A DNA stretch of 64,000 bases, from NCBI RefSeq assembly GCF_963678635.1, contig NC_087064.1, positions 20,696,509 to 20,760,508 of the forward strand, written 5' to 3'. Positions 22,584 through 33,717 of the stretch are shown one piece after another (positions within the stretch are counted from its first letter, which is position 1; every line of letters begins with the position of its first letter). A program made the translations under genes and the position numbers. This DNA comes from Symsagittifera roscoffensis. Taxonomy: Eukaryota > Xenacoelomorpha > Acoela > Convolutidae. The notes beneath the pieces are model-generated. The model made no database searches. It saw only the letters and a program-made list of their open reading frames with translations, and was not told the origin of the DNA.

Positions 22584-24039
22584 TTAGACAACTAAAATCA
22601 TGGCAAAAACACAAAACTAAGCCCGTAAAAGCAAATACCACAATTTTAGGAAATAAAACACTCTTCCGACATTTCCGAAAATTTAATAACACAGCAATTG
22701 ATGAAAATACAGATCTTTTAGAATACCAATTAAATGATTCTAAAGTTCCCTGTCTTCCTTTAAGTATGATATTAATAGCTTTTAATATCTCACATACACA
22801 AAATACTAAAGGACACTCCGGATCAGAAAAAACATACTCAAACTTTACCCAATATTTTTGTTTCCCAAATGCACCAACTTGGATAAAAGTATTATGCAAT
22901 GATTGTAAATTATGTCAATTGAACAAACCTTATCCAAACCTTATCAGACAACGGTACAGAATTCATAAATAATGAAATCATCACACTATGCCACTTATAC
23001 AATATCAAACATAAACCACGTACATCTCATGCACCTTAGACAAACGGTTTAGTCAAGGGTATGAATCGTTCACTACAAGAATATTTAAGATGTATCATAA
23101 ATGGAAATGATACAAAATACACAGAATGGTCAGCAGATGTAAAATTATTTCTCTTAGCATACAATTCACAAATCACGACAACTTTAGGAATGTCACCATA
23201 CGAAATGGTTTTTAGTCAAAAGCCACGTAAACCAATTATGTTTACAGCAAATGCACATAAAAATGCACAAGGTTATTGCCAACCAAATAAAGATTCAATT
23301 TGTTGTAACCTACCTTTACACACACATGATGAAGATCATTTTCATCATCCACAAATTCCTAAATTAGCCTCCGGCACACATACCGAATGGATTCTAAATA
23401 GAGATAAAAAACACAATGAAATTTACCAAAAAAAAACAAAGAAATTGTTACAAAGGCAAAACATTAACAACCAAATTAATTCACGCTTTACGCCATCCAC
23501 AGATTTAAAAATTGGAACATTTGTTTTAATACCTAACTTTATTACACAAAACGGAATCTCGGAACAATTACAATCCCTTCGAAAAGGACCATACCAAATC
23601 ATTGCCAAACCCACTGACGTAACGTACAAACTCACAGATTCAACCAAAAGAAATTGTTCAACATCGTAACAATCTATTGCCCAACTACGCAAAAGAATAC
23701 GCGCTACGCGAATTAACTCAATTATATTCTTTCACAGGTTTAAAAGTTATTCAAAATCATACAGAAAAACAAATAGATGAACAACACAACGTTCATCATA
23801 AAGATCAAATTCAAAAACAAACCACAACTCAAAACAATACAAAAACGCCAGACCCAAAAATACCTCAAAAAGAAAGAAAAAATAGGAAAATGATAGAAAA
23901 AATTCTACCACAAGAACAAGTAGAAAAATCAGAACATAGAGAATCATCACGATTTAGAAATCAACCACGAAAAGACTATAAAACATTCATCCCACAATCT
24001 AAAATATTAAAGAAAGCTGAATTTCAAAAACAAATTTAA
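22584..24039 (+). pseudogene. pol: Integrase with internal deletion, and pol C-terminus
   Basis: The frame shifts near 22570. An HHCC zinc-binding domain is visible at about 22790-22930 (HTQNTKGHSG ... CNDCKLCQ). Directly after it (about 22940) the sequence jumps to the second part of the catalytic core (LSDNGTEFIN), so roughly 60 residues containing the first catalytic Asp are missing. A TAG lies near 23038, and at the place of the catalytic Glu in the TNGLV-x-GMNR block there is Lys. The remaining core and a C-terminal domain with a GPYQIIAK block follow at 23061-23669. After a one-base shift a charged tail rich in Lys, Glu and Gln ends with TAA at 24037-24039. The enzyme cannot be active as read. 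Confidence 0.75.
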
Positions 24040-24631
24040 TTTTAAAATTAATAATCTTTGCACCTCTGGATCATTTTGAACTTTCATTTTTCACAATAAC
24101 ATGCTGACAAACACGCAACATTTCTAGTTCAGATTCAGCCAATAGGATTCACTTAAATCCGTCACCTTCTATACCTCTAACACCATCCTATTAGCCGAAA
24201 GATATTAAATTTCAGGCATATCTATAACTATAACTTTACAACCTCCAGGTCAAAAATAAGCAAACCACTCAAACTTGACAACTAAAATAAATACCACCAT
24301 AATATCATAACCCTCCCTTATCTAATAACGCAAAGATCAACAATATTTTCCCAACTTAGACCTCAAAAACCCCCAACCAAAAGTGATAAATTAGCCTAAA
24401 GTAAAAAAGAACCATATTCATTTGGCCTAAAGTACAAATATTTCAAAAATACCCCAGATCACCCGACAAATAAAAATAAAGCAAAGAAGACCTCCCGAAC
24501 ACCATAAAATTAACCCCCAACAATTTTTCACAAAACTCAACCCACTTGTCAAAAAATCAATAAATAACTCGACCAAACTTGAATCTCGCCTCAAACAACA
24601 AAAAATATTCGACAAAGAAATCATTTCTTAA
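24040..24631 (+). other. pol-env spacer of the retroelement
   Basis: No convincing gene. It is AT-rich with short C-runs and may contain the splice acceptor or promoter for the downstream frames, but no site can be singled out. Confidence 0.4.
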
Positions 24632-24871
24632 ATGCTCTTCTCTCGATCAGTCAATATCTTTAAAAATACAATTTTAAATCTTTTAATAAATTTTTTTATA
24701 CTATTCAAACTTTTGTTCATATTTCTACTTGATACTTTTGAAGCTTTTATAATCATTTTAATAATTTTTTGCAACATTTTTTTAATTTTCTACTCCCTAT
24801 TTGAAGTATATCTCCAATTTTCCCAAATCATTGATCATATTCACAGGTACGATAATCCAAAGTCTATTTAA
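24632..24871 (+). CDS. Small hydrophobic membrane protein of the retroelement
   Basis: ATG at 24632, 79 codons. A long Phe/Leu/Ile-rich stretch (ILNLLINFFILFKLLFIFLL and beyond) predicts two membrane segments. It is unbroken, unlike the neighbouring gag and pol, and stops with TAA immediately before the ATG of the next frame (TAAATG). I do not recognise it. It could be a viroporin-like accessory protein, but low-complexity T-rich sequence can give such frames by chance. Confidence 0.35.
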   Translation: MLFSRSVNIFKNTILNLLINFFILFKLLFIFLLDTFEAFIIILIIFCNIFLIFYSLFEVYLQFSQIIDHIHRYDNPKSI

Positions 24872-25060
24872 ATGATACGAACAATTTTTAGTAGAGCAGA
24901 TATTTTTTTACTATTTGTAATTTTCATCATATTTTTGTCATCCATCATACTGACAATGTGCAAATGTGTAAAAAAGGCAATAGTCACATTCGCCTTAGCA
25001 ACAATCCTTTTAATTCTTTTCATTGAAGAATACTACAATAAACATATATCTTCCCACTAG
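24872..25060 (+). CDS. Second small membrane protein of the retroelement
   Basis: ATG at 24872 follows the previous stop with no spacer. It has 62 codons with two hydrophobic segments (FLLFVIFIIFLSSIILTM and IVTFALATILLILFI) separated by a short Cys/Lys loop. The stop-start arrangement suggests coupled translation. Family unknown. Confidence 0.35.
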   Translation: MIRTIFSRADIFLLFVIFIIFLSSIILTMCKCVKKAIVTFALATILLILFIEEYYNKHISSH

Positions 25061-26191
25061 AAAAAATCAATCAGAACACTTTCAAAAATTGCTGACCAAC
25101 AATCACAAAATCAGTCTTCACCGACATCATCCCAAGAAAACCCAACAATACCTACAACTACCCAAAACCCCCACACGAATTTCTTTCCAAGATAATCCAT
25201 ACACTTTTGAAGAACGGCACGCTCGCTTATCCGAACCATTAGAACCAGTTCAGCAACAGGCACCCCTAAGTGAACCAACATATAACTTGTACCCCACATT
25301 ACCACAAGAACTAAGCAGAATAAGAAACATTAGTCAAAACCAAATACAGTCAAAATAAATAGACAAATTATACATCCACGACGAAACAGAAGTTTTCAAA
25401 CCCCCAGAGTTCATTTTGATGTACCCCATTGACCAACATCAACTACTTCAGAAAACCCAAATAGTACATTACCAGAAACTCCCCCACTCCTTTCACAACG
25501 TAGCACCTCCAGTATACCCTCAGATTACTTAGGTTCAACACCAACATCTGAGCAAATACGTGAAAATCCCTTTAACCCCCCCAATCCCACCGCACGACTA
25601 CCATATTGGACAACACACTCATATACACAAGGTGAACCAAACTTAGTAAACGACCCAATAGATATTTCTACGGATACAACACTATCATCACTACCAGAAA
25701 CAAAATCACTACCATCAAAACCATCATTAAGTCAAATTTCACCGACGCTATTCCCTTTAAATTTCCCAAATAACCTTGACGCTAGATATCGAGAACAATC
25801 ATCAACAAATATCCCTTTACGATTAGATTGGAACACATTCGTAGCAACCCCACCATTGTTTGGACAACGTCAAGATCGCAACCGTCTCCACAGTTGGGCA
25901 TTCAATAGACTACAATATAGACAAGATATCCACGAAGATATTCGTGACCACAATATTCAAATATTTCAACAAAATAGTCTCCAATTAAAATTCGAAATCA
26001 CGATCAAACTTAATAATAATGTTCAACATCCCTACCCATTAAATCCACCAAATATAACAGCTCAATCGCTACCACCGCCGTTTATAACAACTGAAGTAAT
26101 ATATAAATACGACAGATATACCAAAAACACAATTGGTTACATTACATTTTATAACCCATACTCAGGATTATCATACACATGTATATTCTAA
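25023..26191 (+). pseudogene. Unknown Pro/Gln/Thr-rich accessory frame, interrupted
   Basis: The frame beginning around 25023 stops at TAA 25356-25358 and again near 25530. A second frame is open from about 25540 to TAA at 26189-26191 and ends in a less biased part (111 codons from 25856, with many Asn, Tyr and Arg). Read together these make an accessory protein of nearly 390 residues broken by one stop and one shift. Its end overlaps the start of the env-like gene (ATG at 26179) by 13 bases. No domain is recognised. Confidence 0.4.
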
Positions 26192-28796
26192 AAATATTAA
26201 CGTTTCAACACATCTTTTTTCTAATATTTTCCGACCAAAATACAAAACCTTCTCCTCGCACAGGACCCCAAGATTTATTAGTAACACACTAAGATTGTGA
26301 AGAAAACGAACAAAAAACACTACACAAATATGCAATAAATCAAGTATCACAATGCGAAACAGAACCACAAGCTATCGAAACTACAAATTTAATAGCAACA
26401 TTATATTCAAAAGCCCGAGCAACAACAGTAATAGGATATAAATTTACAGCAACATTTTCCGAAAAGAAAGTACATTTTTCACAAGTTTCAAACGGAAATA
26501 AAAACCGACTTGACCACGAATCGTTTTACCAAAGTAACATAGAACGACTTCTACATCTAAATCTCGATGATTGTAAAAATGAATTACTCAGACTAAACCT
26601 AACAAGAAATAAAAACACAGACAGAAAATTAGTAAATTTTCAAGTCTTTGCCGATTCTGTACATCAAGCAGAACTTGAACGATATCAAGGACATATCAAA
26701 TTAGACGAAAAATATCCATACAACGGCGCACACGGAAGATTAACTTATGAAATACACGATAAACATTGGATACCACACATTGGCATAAATGACCCCTCAA
26801 ACTGCAAAGCAGACACAAAAAATAAAGGATATTAACAAATAATGTTTCTCGATTGGAAAATACAACTCGAAAAAATACAACTCACACGAGATTTATCTGA
26901 TAACACAATGATCTATCAAGGAACTAGATTACCTTGCAAAAATGATCAAGGTTATTGTGACCCTACAACAAGGACCCAAGCAACAATTGTTTGGTTTCCC
27001 AAAGATACATGCACAACATTTCAAGTAGCAAAAGTACATGCTCGAATGATAAAATTTCATGAAAAATATTTTAATGAATCAATCCCATACGAACACGTGA
27101 ACCCATCTCGTAAACAAAGCACTGATTTCAAAAACATCCATGATATAAAAAATAAATTAACACGTTTTCAAATCTATCAATAAACAGAATTTGCATGTAA
27201 AAATAGCAATCCACTTTATAAAACACAATGCTCTGAAATACTTGTCGAATACGAAAAAGGTTCGACATGACCACTGGAAAAATAAAATTTGACCCTTATG
27301 CCACAAGTCACCCTCTAAATGAAGGAACATCATACATACCAGTTAATTTTCAAAAAAGCACAGGTCAACCTGGTGGAAACCTAAGACCACATGACAGTAA
27401 AAGCACACGTTTACAAGAACTATCACTAATGAATAGCACCTATTTTGGTAATATTCATTATGATATCGACTTAGATACGAAGTTAGACTACACAATTAGT
27501 CGAATTTTTAAAGAAATGTCACTCTCCGAATTAGAAACACTTCATCAATTATGCGAATTAGAAAGAACACAAATCCTACAATCACTCGCACTAGCAGTAC
27601 TCAAAATACCCTACGCAGGATACTTATTATCAGTAAACAGATCAAATTTTCTAGATTACGACGGAAACATTTTATGGTTTTATACTTGCACCAAAAAAGT
27701 ATCACCATTATATGTTTTCGAAGATAAACGTTGTTATAAAAGAATCCCGATATTCTATAAAAACAAAGTACATTTTGTCGACACACTTTCAAGACGAACA
27801 TATTTTTGGGATACTGCAGTCCCATGTGGATCAGAAAATAGCCACAAGGTAGTACAATTAAATCCCGATGAAGATAAATACTATCTCCTTACACCATACC
27901 CTACATTAATGCAATCACTCAAAAAGTTTTCACCCGAAAGCATCAGAGCCATTGCTCGTAAACCAAATATTGATTTACAATCAATTGGAATATATTCTAA
28001 ATCAGACATCCAGCATCACATTACAACACAACAATTTCAAGAATTATTAACACAAATGGACACAATACAAAGACAATCAATTGACCAGAATTTAAGAAAA
28101 CTTGCCGAAACCGCAGGATTTGCAGACATTTATACACAAGACTACAGCGGATATTTTAAAAATATCAAAGACTACATATATTTAAACGGTGAAAAATACA
28201 GACCACAAGATATTTCACCTATAAATTTTTTCAGTTTTGTCACCCTAAAGAACGAAATTTTAGCTTTTCTAGGATGGCCCTATCACATCTTAGAAAAATT
28301 AACTATCTCATACGCAATGTTTAACTTTATAGGATTTCTTTTTTCATTCTTAAAAGGAATCTATAACACATGCGCTATACATACACAAGTAAACAGACAA
28401 GCAAGTGTAGCACGTATACTATTTGCAGGATTTTTTGGGTTTTTGTCATCATCAATAAACAAAATACTTTTAGATGCACAAATAAAAAAATATAATATAA
28501 AAATATCCACGAGACAAAACACATACAATGAAGAACATAATAATGTAGATACAACACCTACAGCACCACAGATACCAACCCTACCACAAAACCATCCATT
28601 ATCATTAGTTCCCCGTAATTTTCGAAACCTAGCAACCACACATAATCCAAATTTTAGACCAAATACAACACAAAGTCCCATCCAACACATAATACCACAT
28701 CATTCACAAAATGAAAATACATATGAACAAATTATAGAGCAACCTCACACCACCACTTTTCAGTCTCAAAATAATCAATTTTTTAGCCCACGATGA
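26179..28796 (+). pseudogene. env: env-like surface glycoprotein gene, broken
   Basis: ATG at 26179 starts with a hydrophobic leader that fits a signal peptide (FQHIFFLIFS). The ectodomain frame carries TAA at 26290, 26833 and 27181, then shifts near 27265 into a 509-codon frame to TGA at 28794-28796. This second part has paired Cys in the block CYKRIPIF...FVDTLSRR...PCG (about 27730-27825), then heptad-like sequence, hydrophobic segments at about 28215-28345 and 28410-28455 that should be the membrane anchor, and a Pro/Gln-rich cytoplasmic tail of roughly 100 residues. From memory of family features, the CY-x-x-(I/L)P block before the anchor recalls glycoproteins of chuvirus-like negative-strand viruses that retroelements have captured; this is an inference and not secure. 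An entry role is inferred from position after pol. Confidence 0.6.
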
Positions 28797-29653
28797 GCCC
28801 ACAACTTGGATCCCTCCATCGCTCAAATTCCCACCCAGCCAACCTCCAAACTCCAATCCCAATCATACCACTTTTTGCTTTCCCACCACCCGATTTTCCG
28901 ATTATTAATATATCATACAGCACGAATTCTGATACTAACTCAGATATTTCAGTTTTATACTCTATCTCACAATTTAATAACCCTAATGTAGAAACCCCTG
29001 ACAAATTTGCAGACTCCGAACCATCTCCATCAAATGATAATCAGACCAACTCCTCAGTTTTTTCAAAACCCCCTTTTCAACCAATTCCATCAAATCATTC
29101 ACTCCCATCCGTTTCCACTCCTTCTTATGCTTCGCAAGTGACCCCAACCTATTCTCCACTTCATTCCGACAGATCATATAATAATTCTCCAGATACCCCC
29201 CAAATTTCCCAGGAACTCGATTATTTTATTACCCTACAACAACAGTTAATACACCCTAACACCCTCACAATACATCAACTATCATCCACAATAGAATCCT
29301 CAAATCCACCTACTCCTACACCCTCCTCAGCTTACACCGCATCATTCACACAATCATCCACAACCACCGAAACACCTAGTAGCACTCACCGAGCTTATCG
29401 CAATTTTAAACGAAAATTCCCAAATCACCCATTCCCGACCAAACCCGGAACAGCCTGCGAATATATTAATCACCCGCAACACACTAACACGAAAAATTTT
29501 CTTGCAATCACCTTACCCTCAGTTCCACAATATACACTAAACACACCTAACGATACTAATGACACACGTAGTTTTGTAGATGAACATGTTTTAATGTCAA
29601 CACTTCATTGGACAGCTTATTATCATTTTACTATCCCCTTTGCCTACCACTAA
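28793..29653 (+). CDS. Unknown Ser/Thr/Pro-rich accessory protein after env
   Basis: The start overlaps the env stop as ATGA (28793-28796), an arrangement typical of coupled termination-reinitiation in compact viral genomes. It has 286 codons without a stop, remarkable in a region where the other frames are broken. Composition is dominated by Ser, Thr, Pro and Asn, with few charged residues until a basic patch (RNFKRKFPNHPFPTK) and a less biased C-terminus. No signal peptide, membrane segment or known motif. It might be a matrix- or scaffold-like disordered protein; the function is unknown. Confidence 0.45.
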   Translation: MSPQLGSLHRSNSHPANLQTPIPIIPLFAFPPPDFPIINISYSTNSDTNSDISVLYSISQFNNPNVETPDKFADSEPSPSNDNQTNSSVFSKPPFQPIPSNHSLPSVSTPSYASQVTPTYSPLHSDRSYNNSPDTPQISQELDYFITLQQQLIHPNTLTIHQLSSTIESSNPPTPTPSSAYTASFTQSSTTTETPSSTHRAYRNFKRKFPNHPFPTKPGTACEYINHPQHTNTKNFLAITLPSVPQYTLNTPNDTNDTRSFVDEHVLMSTLHWTAYYHFTIPFAYH

Positions 29654-30603
29654 CTAATACTCATGACAACATAGAAAAGAACAAAGACATGTTATATAGA
29701 CTCACTACAACACTAACACCTCGACAATTTACTTACGTAGGATACAAAAAATTACTAAAAACATTCACTGCACCCCGAGTTAACGAATTCACAATAGAAT
29801 ATTGCGACCATAATATCATCCGACCTAATCAAGACCAATTTTAGATGAAGACCGCTTCGCTAACCCGTAACTAACAGAAAAATTTTTCATCAAAACATCA
29901 TACGTATTCACACTTAATATTTTTGATAGAAAGTATGATCACATCATTTCAGAATCACTAGCTGATATTCAAGCTTACGCAAGTTTCCACGACAAATTTC
30001 AGTTATTTTCACTAACCTTTCACTTTCTTTCACCACATGAACGCGATTTGCACTGTTCCCACGATATTATGTTACGCACTAAACAAACCCACACATATAC
30101 ATACTATCGTTTTATATAAAATCATTTTGATTTGCATACCCCATCAAGACAACCTCACCATCGTTTTCAGTTTCTAAACTCAAAGTACACGTCACCATTT
30201 TTCCTTAATTTTACATATTGCTTCAAAGATACTAACCTCCACGGCATCCTCCGCAACTATGACCCAGTTACTCAAATGTATATATTTTGTCCCATCACGA
30301 AGACCTTTAATGCCGAAGAATCCAGACCCTTCCTTATCCCGCATGAATTCATCCAGCCTATTGAAATACCCATATTAGAGTTCATTCACAATACTAAATA
30401 TAACCCATAAAATATATAACCTCATTCAAAACACACCTTACGAGTTTGCAGTAGGCACCGAAGAACTAACAATCATTAAAACACTTCAATTGCTTTGGCC
30501 ACTGCTCCAAACTAAAAACATCATCCGCATACTAGCCAAATTACTAGCAACATCAGATATGATACACGACATCTTCCCCCACGGCTTTTTCCCAGATGAT
30601 TAA
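29608..30603 (+). pseudogene. Unknown accessory frame at the 3' end of the retroelement
   Basis: A frame at 29608-29844, then another open from about 29877 to 30410 with a TAA at 30117, then a third to TAA at 30601-30603 read as one protein-like sequence of roughly 300 residues. It is rich in Phe, His and Pro, with HFDLHTPSRQPHHRF and IPHEFIQPIEIPILEF blocks. It overlaps the end of the preceding frame. No family recognised. It shows that coding capacity of this element extends about 1.8 kb beyond env. Confidence 0.4.
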
Positions 30604-31439
30604 CAGGTAAGAATAATTTAAAATACTCTTCACTAATAAATTTAAAATTAGTACTAACCATTTTCTATCAATGTTTGATTTATATTTCTAGTCTTCACAC
30701 CACGATCATCTACAAAACAAAAAAAATATAAACTTGTTAAAATTCTTCCAAACTTTATTAATATCTTGCACTAAAAAATGTAATTAAATTCATACCAAAT
30801 GTAGTAAATTAATCTATAAATTATTTACCCATGAAGCAGTAAAATTCAATACGATGAAAATTTATAACTTAAAATTTCCCCCAAATGCAGTAAAATTAAA
30901 ATTCTATGTAATAAATTAATAAAACGAAAATGCAATACTAACCTTTTGATATTTTCATTCACTCGCACAAGAATTCTATCCAAATTCGCACAGCTCGCCC
31001 ACGAAGAATTGTTTAAAATAATGAATTTCAGTTTCAAGCTTTCACACTCAACAACTCTAACACACGATAACAAGTTTCAAACTTTCCTTTAATCCGGTTG
31101 GAAAGGAATTATATACTAAACCAAACTAACCAACGCAGCTTACTAAACACCACAAATCATAAGATAACAGCATGACTAAGAAAAGAAAACCAACGGTACC
31201 CAAACCGGATTAACCCAGTTTAAAACTGGATAATTTATTCTTTTGAAGACTATTATAAAGTCTAAGAAAGAAATAATAAAACACAAAAAGTCGCAAGACA
31301 AACCCATACCAAAACCAATTTGATTTTTCAAAAAAGGACACAACCAAAGTAACATAAGAAACACCAACATAAACCCAACATAAAACGTTATCACATAACA
31401 GGACCTCTCAAAGAAACAGCACGAAATCATATTCCCACT

Positions 31440-31505
31440 CCTGGCCTAACCCACCAGAGAGGACGTCCTGAGCATGCTCTATAGCCGCCCTAACCAACCG
31501 CGCTA
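31440..31505 (-). other. tRNA 5'-half-like sequence
   Basis: On the minus strand the segment reads GCTGTAGCGCGGTTGGTTAG followed by GGCGGC, which fits an A-box and D-arm of a tRNA. A matching B-box and full cloverleaf were not found, so this is a tRNA-derived relic or chance similarity, not a called tRNA gene. Confidence 0.3.
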
Positions 31506-31526
31506 CAGCCACGCTTTGTGGCCACA

Positions 31527-31545
31527 CTCTTATTTTTAATAAGAG
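31527..31545 (+). other. Perfect 8-bp hairpin upstream of the 3' LTR
   Basis: CTCTTATT-TTT-AATAAGAG. It stands next to the tRNA-like segment and another short GTGGC/GCCAC stem. Possibly an RNA signal; no direct evidence. Confidence 0.35.
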
Positions 31546-32197
31546 GTACTCAAGGGTGAGTAACTCTTCAAAATAACCAAACTAAAACAAAACGCTTTTG
31601 TGAAAACAACTAACTAAATTCATGATTAAAAAACCGAACTAACATAATTTTATAAAATGTAAATTATACTTTGCAGTATATAGATCATACACAACAACAA
31701 AGACGAACATCCAAAGACTAGATGATCCCATCACACTCGCACAAAAGAATGGCTAAAAACAACCGACATGCCGTCCACAATCACGACCCAAAGGATTTAG
31801 AGTACGACTTGACTTCGCAGAAAAGAACTTCATTGAACTAGACCAATGGCCACCTCGATGTTCAAGTATACGTACAGATCCCAGTTACAAGGAATCCCTT
31901 CCACACACGATCTTCACGCCATTCCCAGACGAGGTTGGTCACAAAACAAGTTCTCTACATAATACAGAAAAACCCGTCATAGCAAACCATTTTGAAATCG
32001 GATTGATTTCATTGGGAATCACAGTCGTTGTCGAATGACGACATAACAATTTCCTGTCCATAATTCCAGCGTCCTGGAACTTCCTTAACCAAGAGGAACC
32101 GGACAAGAAAATGATGTTCACCAGATACCAACGTTCATCATCCATCCTTCAAATTGCAGAAAGATAATTCTAAAAAAAACTGTAAAACCCGGATGGG

Positions 32198-33181
32198 TGG
32201 AACCTGATCTAAACTACATTTTATTATTGGATAAATTAGATATTTTACCACTGTAAAGTATTTAATATCAACCAATCATAATCCATCCAACTAACAACCA
32301 ACTTATTTGTAAGTGCTGAAATTACTTGTAATTTCAGCACCAGAGAGATTTGAATTTAACTTAGAAATTAGTTGCCTCTCCAAGAGAACTTCAGCAGTCG
32401 CAATAAGCCAGTATACTCTAGATCTATTGAGCCTAGCAGAGGCTAGTTAAACACTCTGAGACTAGTAGATATAAGAGTAAGTTTAGGATCGGTATTAGAC
32501 TAAGAAGTTGCACGAATCTATCCGGCCGAAAATAAGATAGCGTGACGAGCAGACGGTGTACCCTATCGGAAATTACTCTATGAGTTAACCATGTCCATCT
32601 TAACTCATCTGGTGCGACCATAAGTCTCGAATAAGACCTTAATAGCTTAGAACTAACCAAAAATAGATTAGAAATTAGACAAAACATTTTCAAAATGTTA
32701 CACGATAATAACTTAATTGAAATGTCTCTACGACTCAACAGATCAGAGCCGATATTCCGCACAACACTAGAACTACCTGATATTGGAAGAAGACCTCGAA
32801 CAAGAGACGATATACGACTAAGTAGAAACTTACCATTTAGTTTTATGGTTGTACGGCAAAAGCCAACACAAACTTTTATATTTAGAATCTTATTAGCAAT
32901 GAATTTAGATTTTCATTCGCAAACATAAAGTTTTGAAGTAAATCTTCATGATCATTTCAGGCGCTAAACAAAGTTATTAATGTACAATAACGATTGATAA
33001 AAAGATCTCAGATCGTTTTCCTAATTTCTGCAGTATTGTAGAAAAACATATTTGAAAAATATTTATTGAAAATAAAAATAAAAATTAGTAGCATGACAAT
33101 AATTGTTAGTAAACATAAATCATCCCGTTGTTCCAGCTTCATCACCTAAACATAACAGCAATAATAAGCTCACTAATATCA
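32198..33181 (+). repeat. 3' LTR
   Basis: Starts TGGAACCTGATC, ends CACTAATATCA, and aligns with the 5' LTR end to end. AATAAAAA-type poly(A) signals lie near its end (around 33070). Confidence 0.85.
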
Positions 33182-33717
33182 TGAAATAAAAAAAAATTCT
33201 TTTCCTTGCGACTCTGAGTTTGTGAAAAATGTTAAATTGAAATAACTGAACATTTGCGATCACAAATAAAAACTATCAAAATTGTTCGAATTTTTTTTTG
33301 ACTCCAAATTGATCCCAATTTTTGAGTATAAATCAAGATATTAAACAAGTCTTTTAAAAGTTTTTGTTTCTTTTTTCGAACAAAATGATCTCTTTAAGAG
33401 TCAATGAACGTAGTATATAAATGGTGATGATTTTTTTATTTCAGGAAAAGTCTTAAAAAGCTCTAAGAACTACAGAAAGTACATTCATATTTATAATTGC
33501 GTTATGAGAACCCTCGGGTATGTATACATTTTGAGTTCATTTGCTTGAAGGTAACCCAACTTCGTTCGCCAATTACGAAAGAGGAAATGGTGCGAAAGAA
33601 CGTGATCGAGTTCTAGTATCTAAAGTAGAATATAATTTTTAAATTTACTAATAATACCGTTTTCTCAAGCATAAGATTTTCTTGAAATCAAAGAGCTTTA
33701 AGACCATACATTTTTTT
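33182..33717. other. Intron sequence after the 3' LTR, nothing recognised
   Basis: AT-rich, no gene or repeat seen. Confidence 0.5.

Larger units (their letters stand above)
30604..32197 (+). other. 3' untranslated interior of the retroelement
   Basis: No gene seen. It contains a tRNA-like segment on the minus strand (31440-31505), a perfect hairpin (31527-31545), and just before the 3' LTR a weak purine-rich tract GGATGGG (32191-32197) that may be the polypurine tract. Confidence 0.5.
10219..33181 (+). mobile_element. 23-kb LTR retroelement (Metaviridae/gypsy-like, env-bearing), degenerate
   Basis: Direct repeats of about 983 bp (10219-11201 and 32198-33181), each TG...CA, bound an interior with, in order, a small basic frame, gag with CCHC knuckle, protease (DSG), RT, RNase H, integrase, an env-like glycoprotein and further unknown frames. 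This order is typical of env-bearing gypsy-like elements. The length is exceptional: about 19 kb even after removing the internal 3.7-kb duplication. No clear target-site duplication (flanks TATTT and TGAAA) and no clear tRNA primer site after the 5' LTR were found. The genes carry many stops and frameshifts, so this copy is defective. It lies in the sense orientation in an intron of the protease-like gene. Confidence 0.85.

Noticed and set aside
23747-23950. Hydrophobic minus-strand frames opposite pol and env
   Set aside because: Phe/Leu-rich antisense of Lys/Glu/Gln codons; no starts or motifs that stand apart from the plus-strand gene.
31440-31505. A complete tRNA gene
   Set aside because: Only the D-arm/A-box half fits; no T-arm with B-box at the right distance, so it is listed only as tRNA-like.
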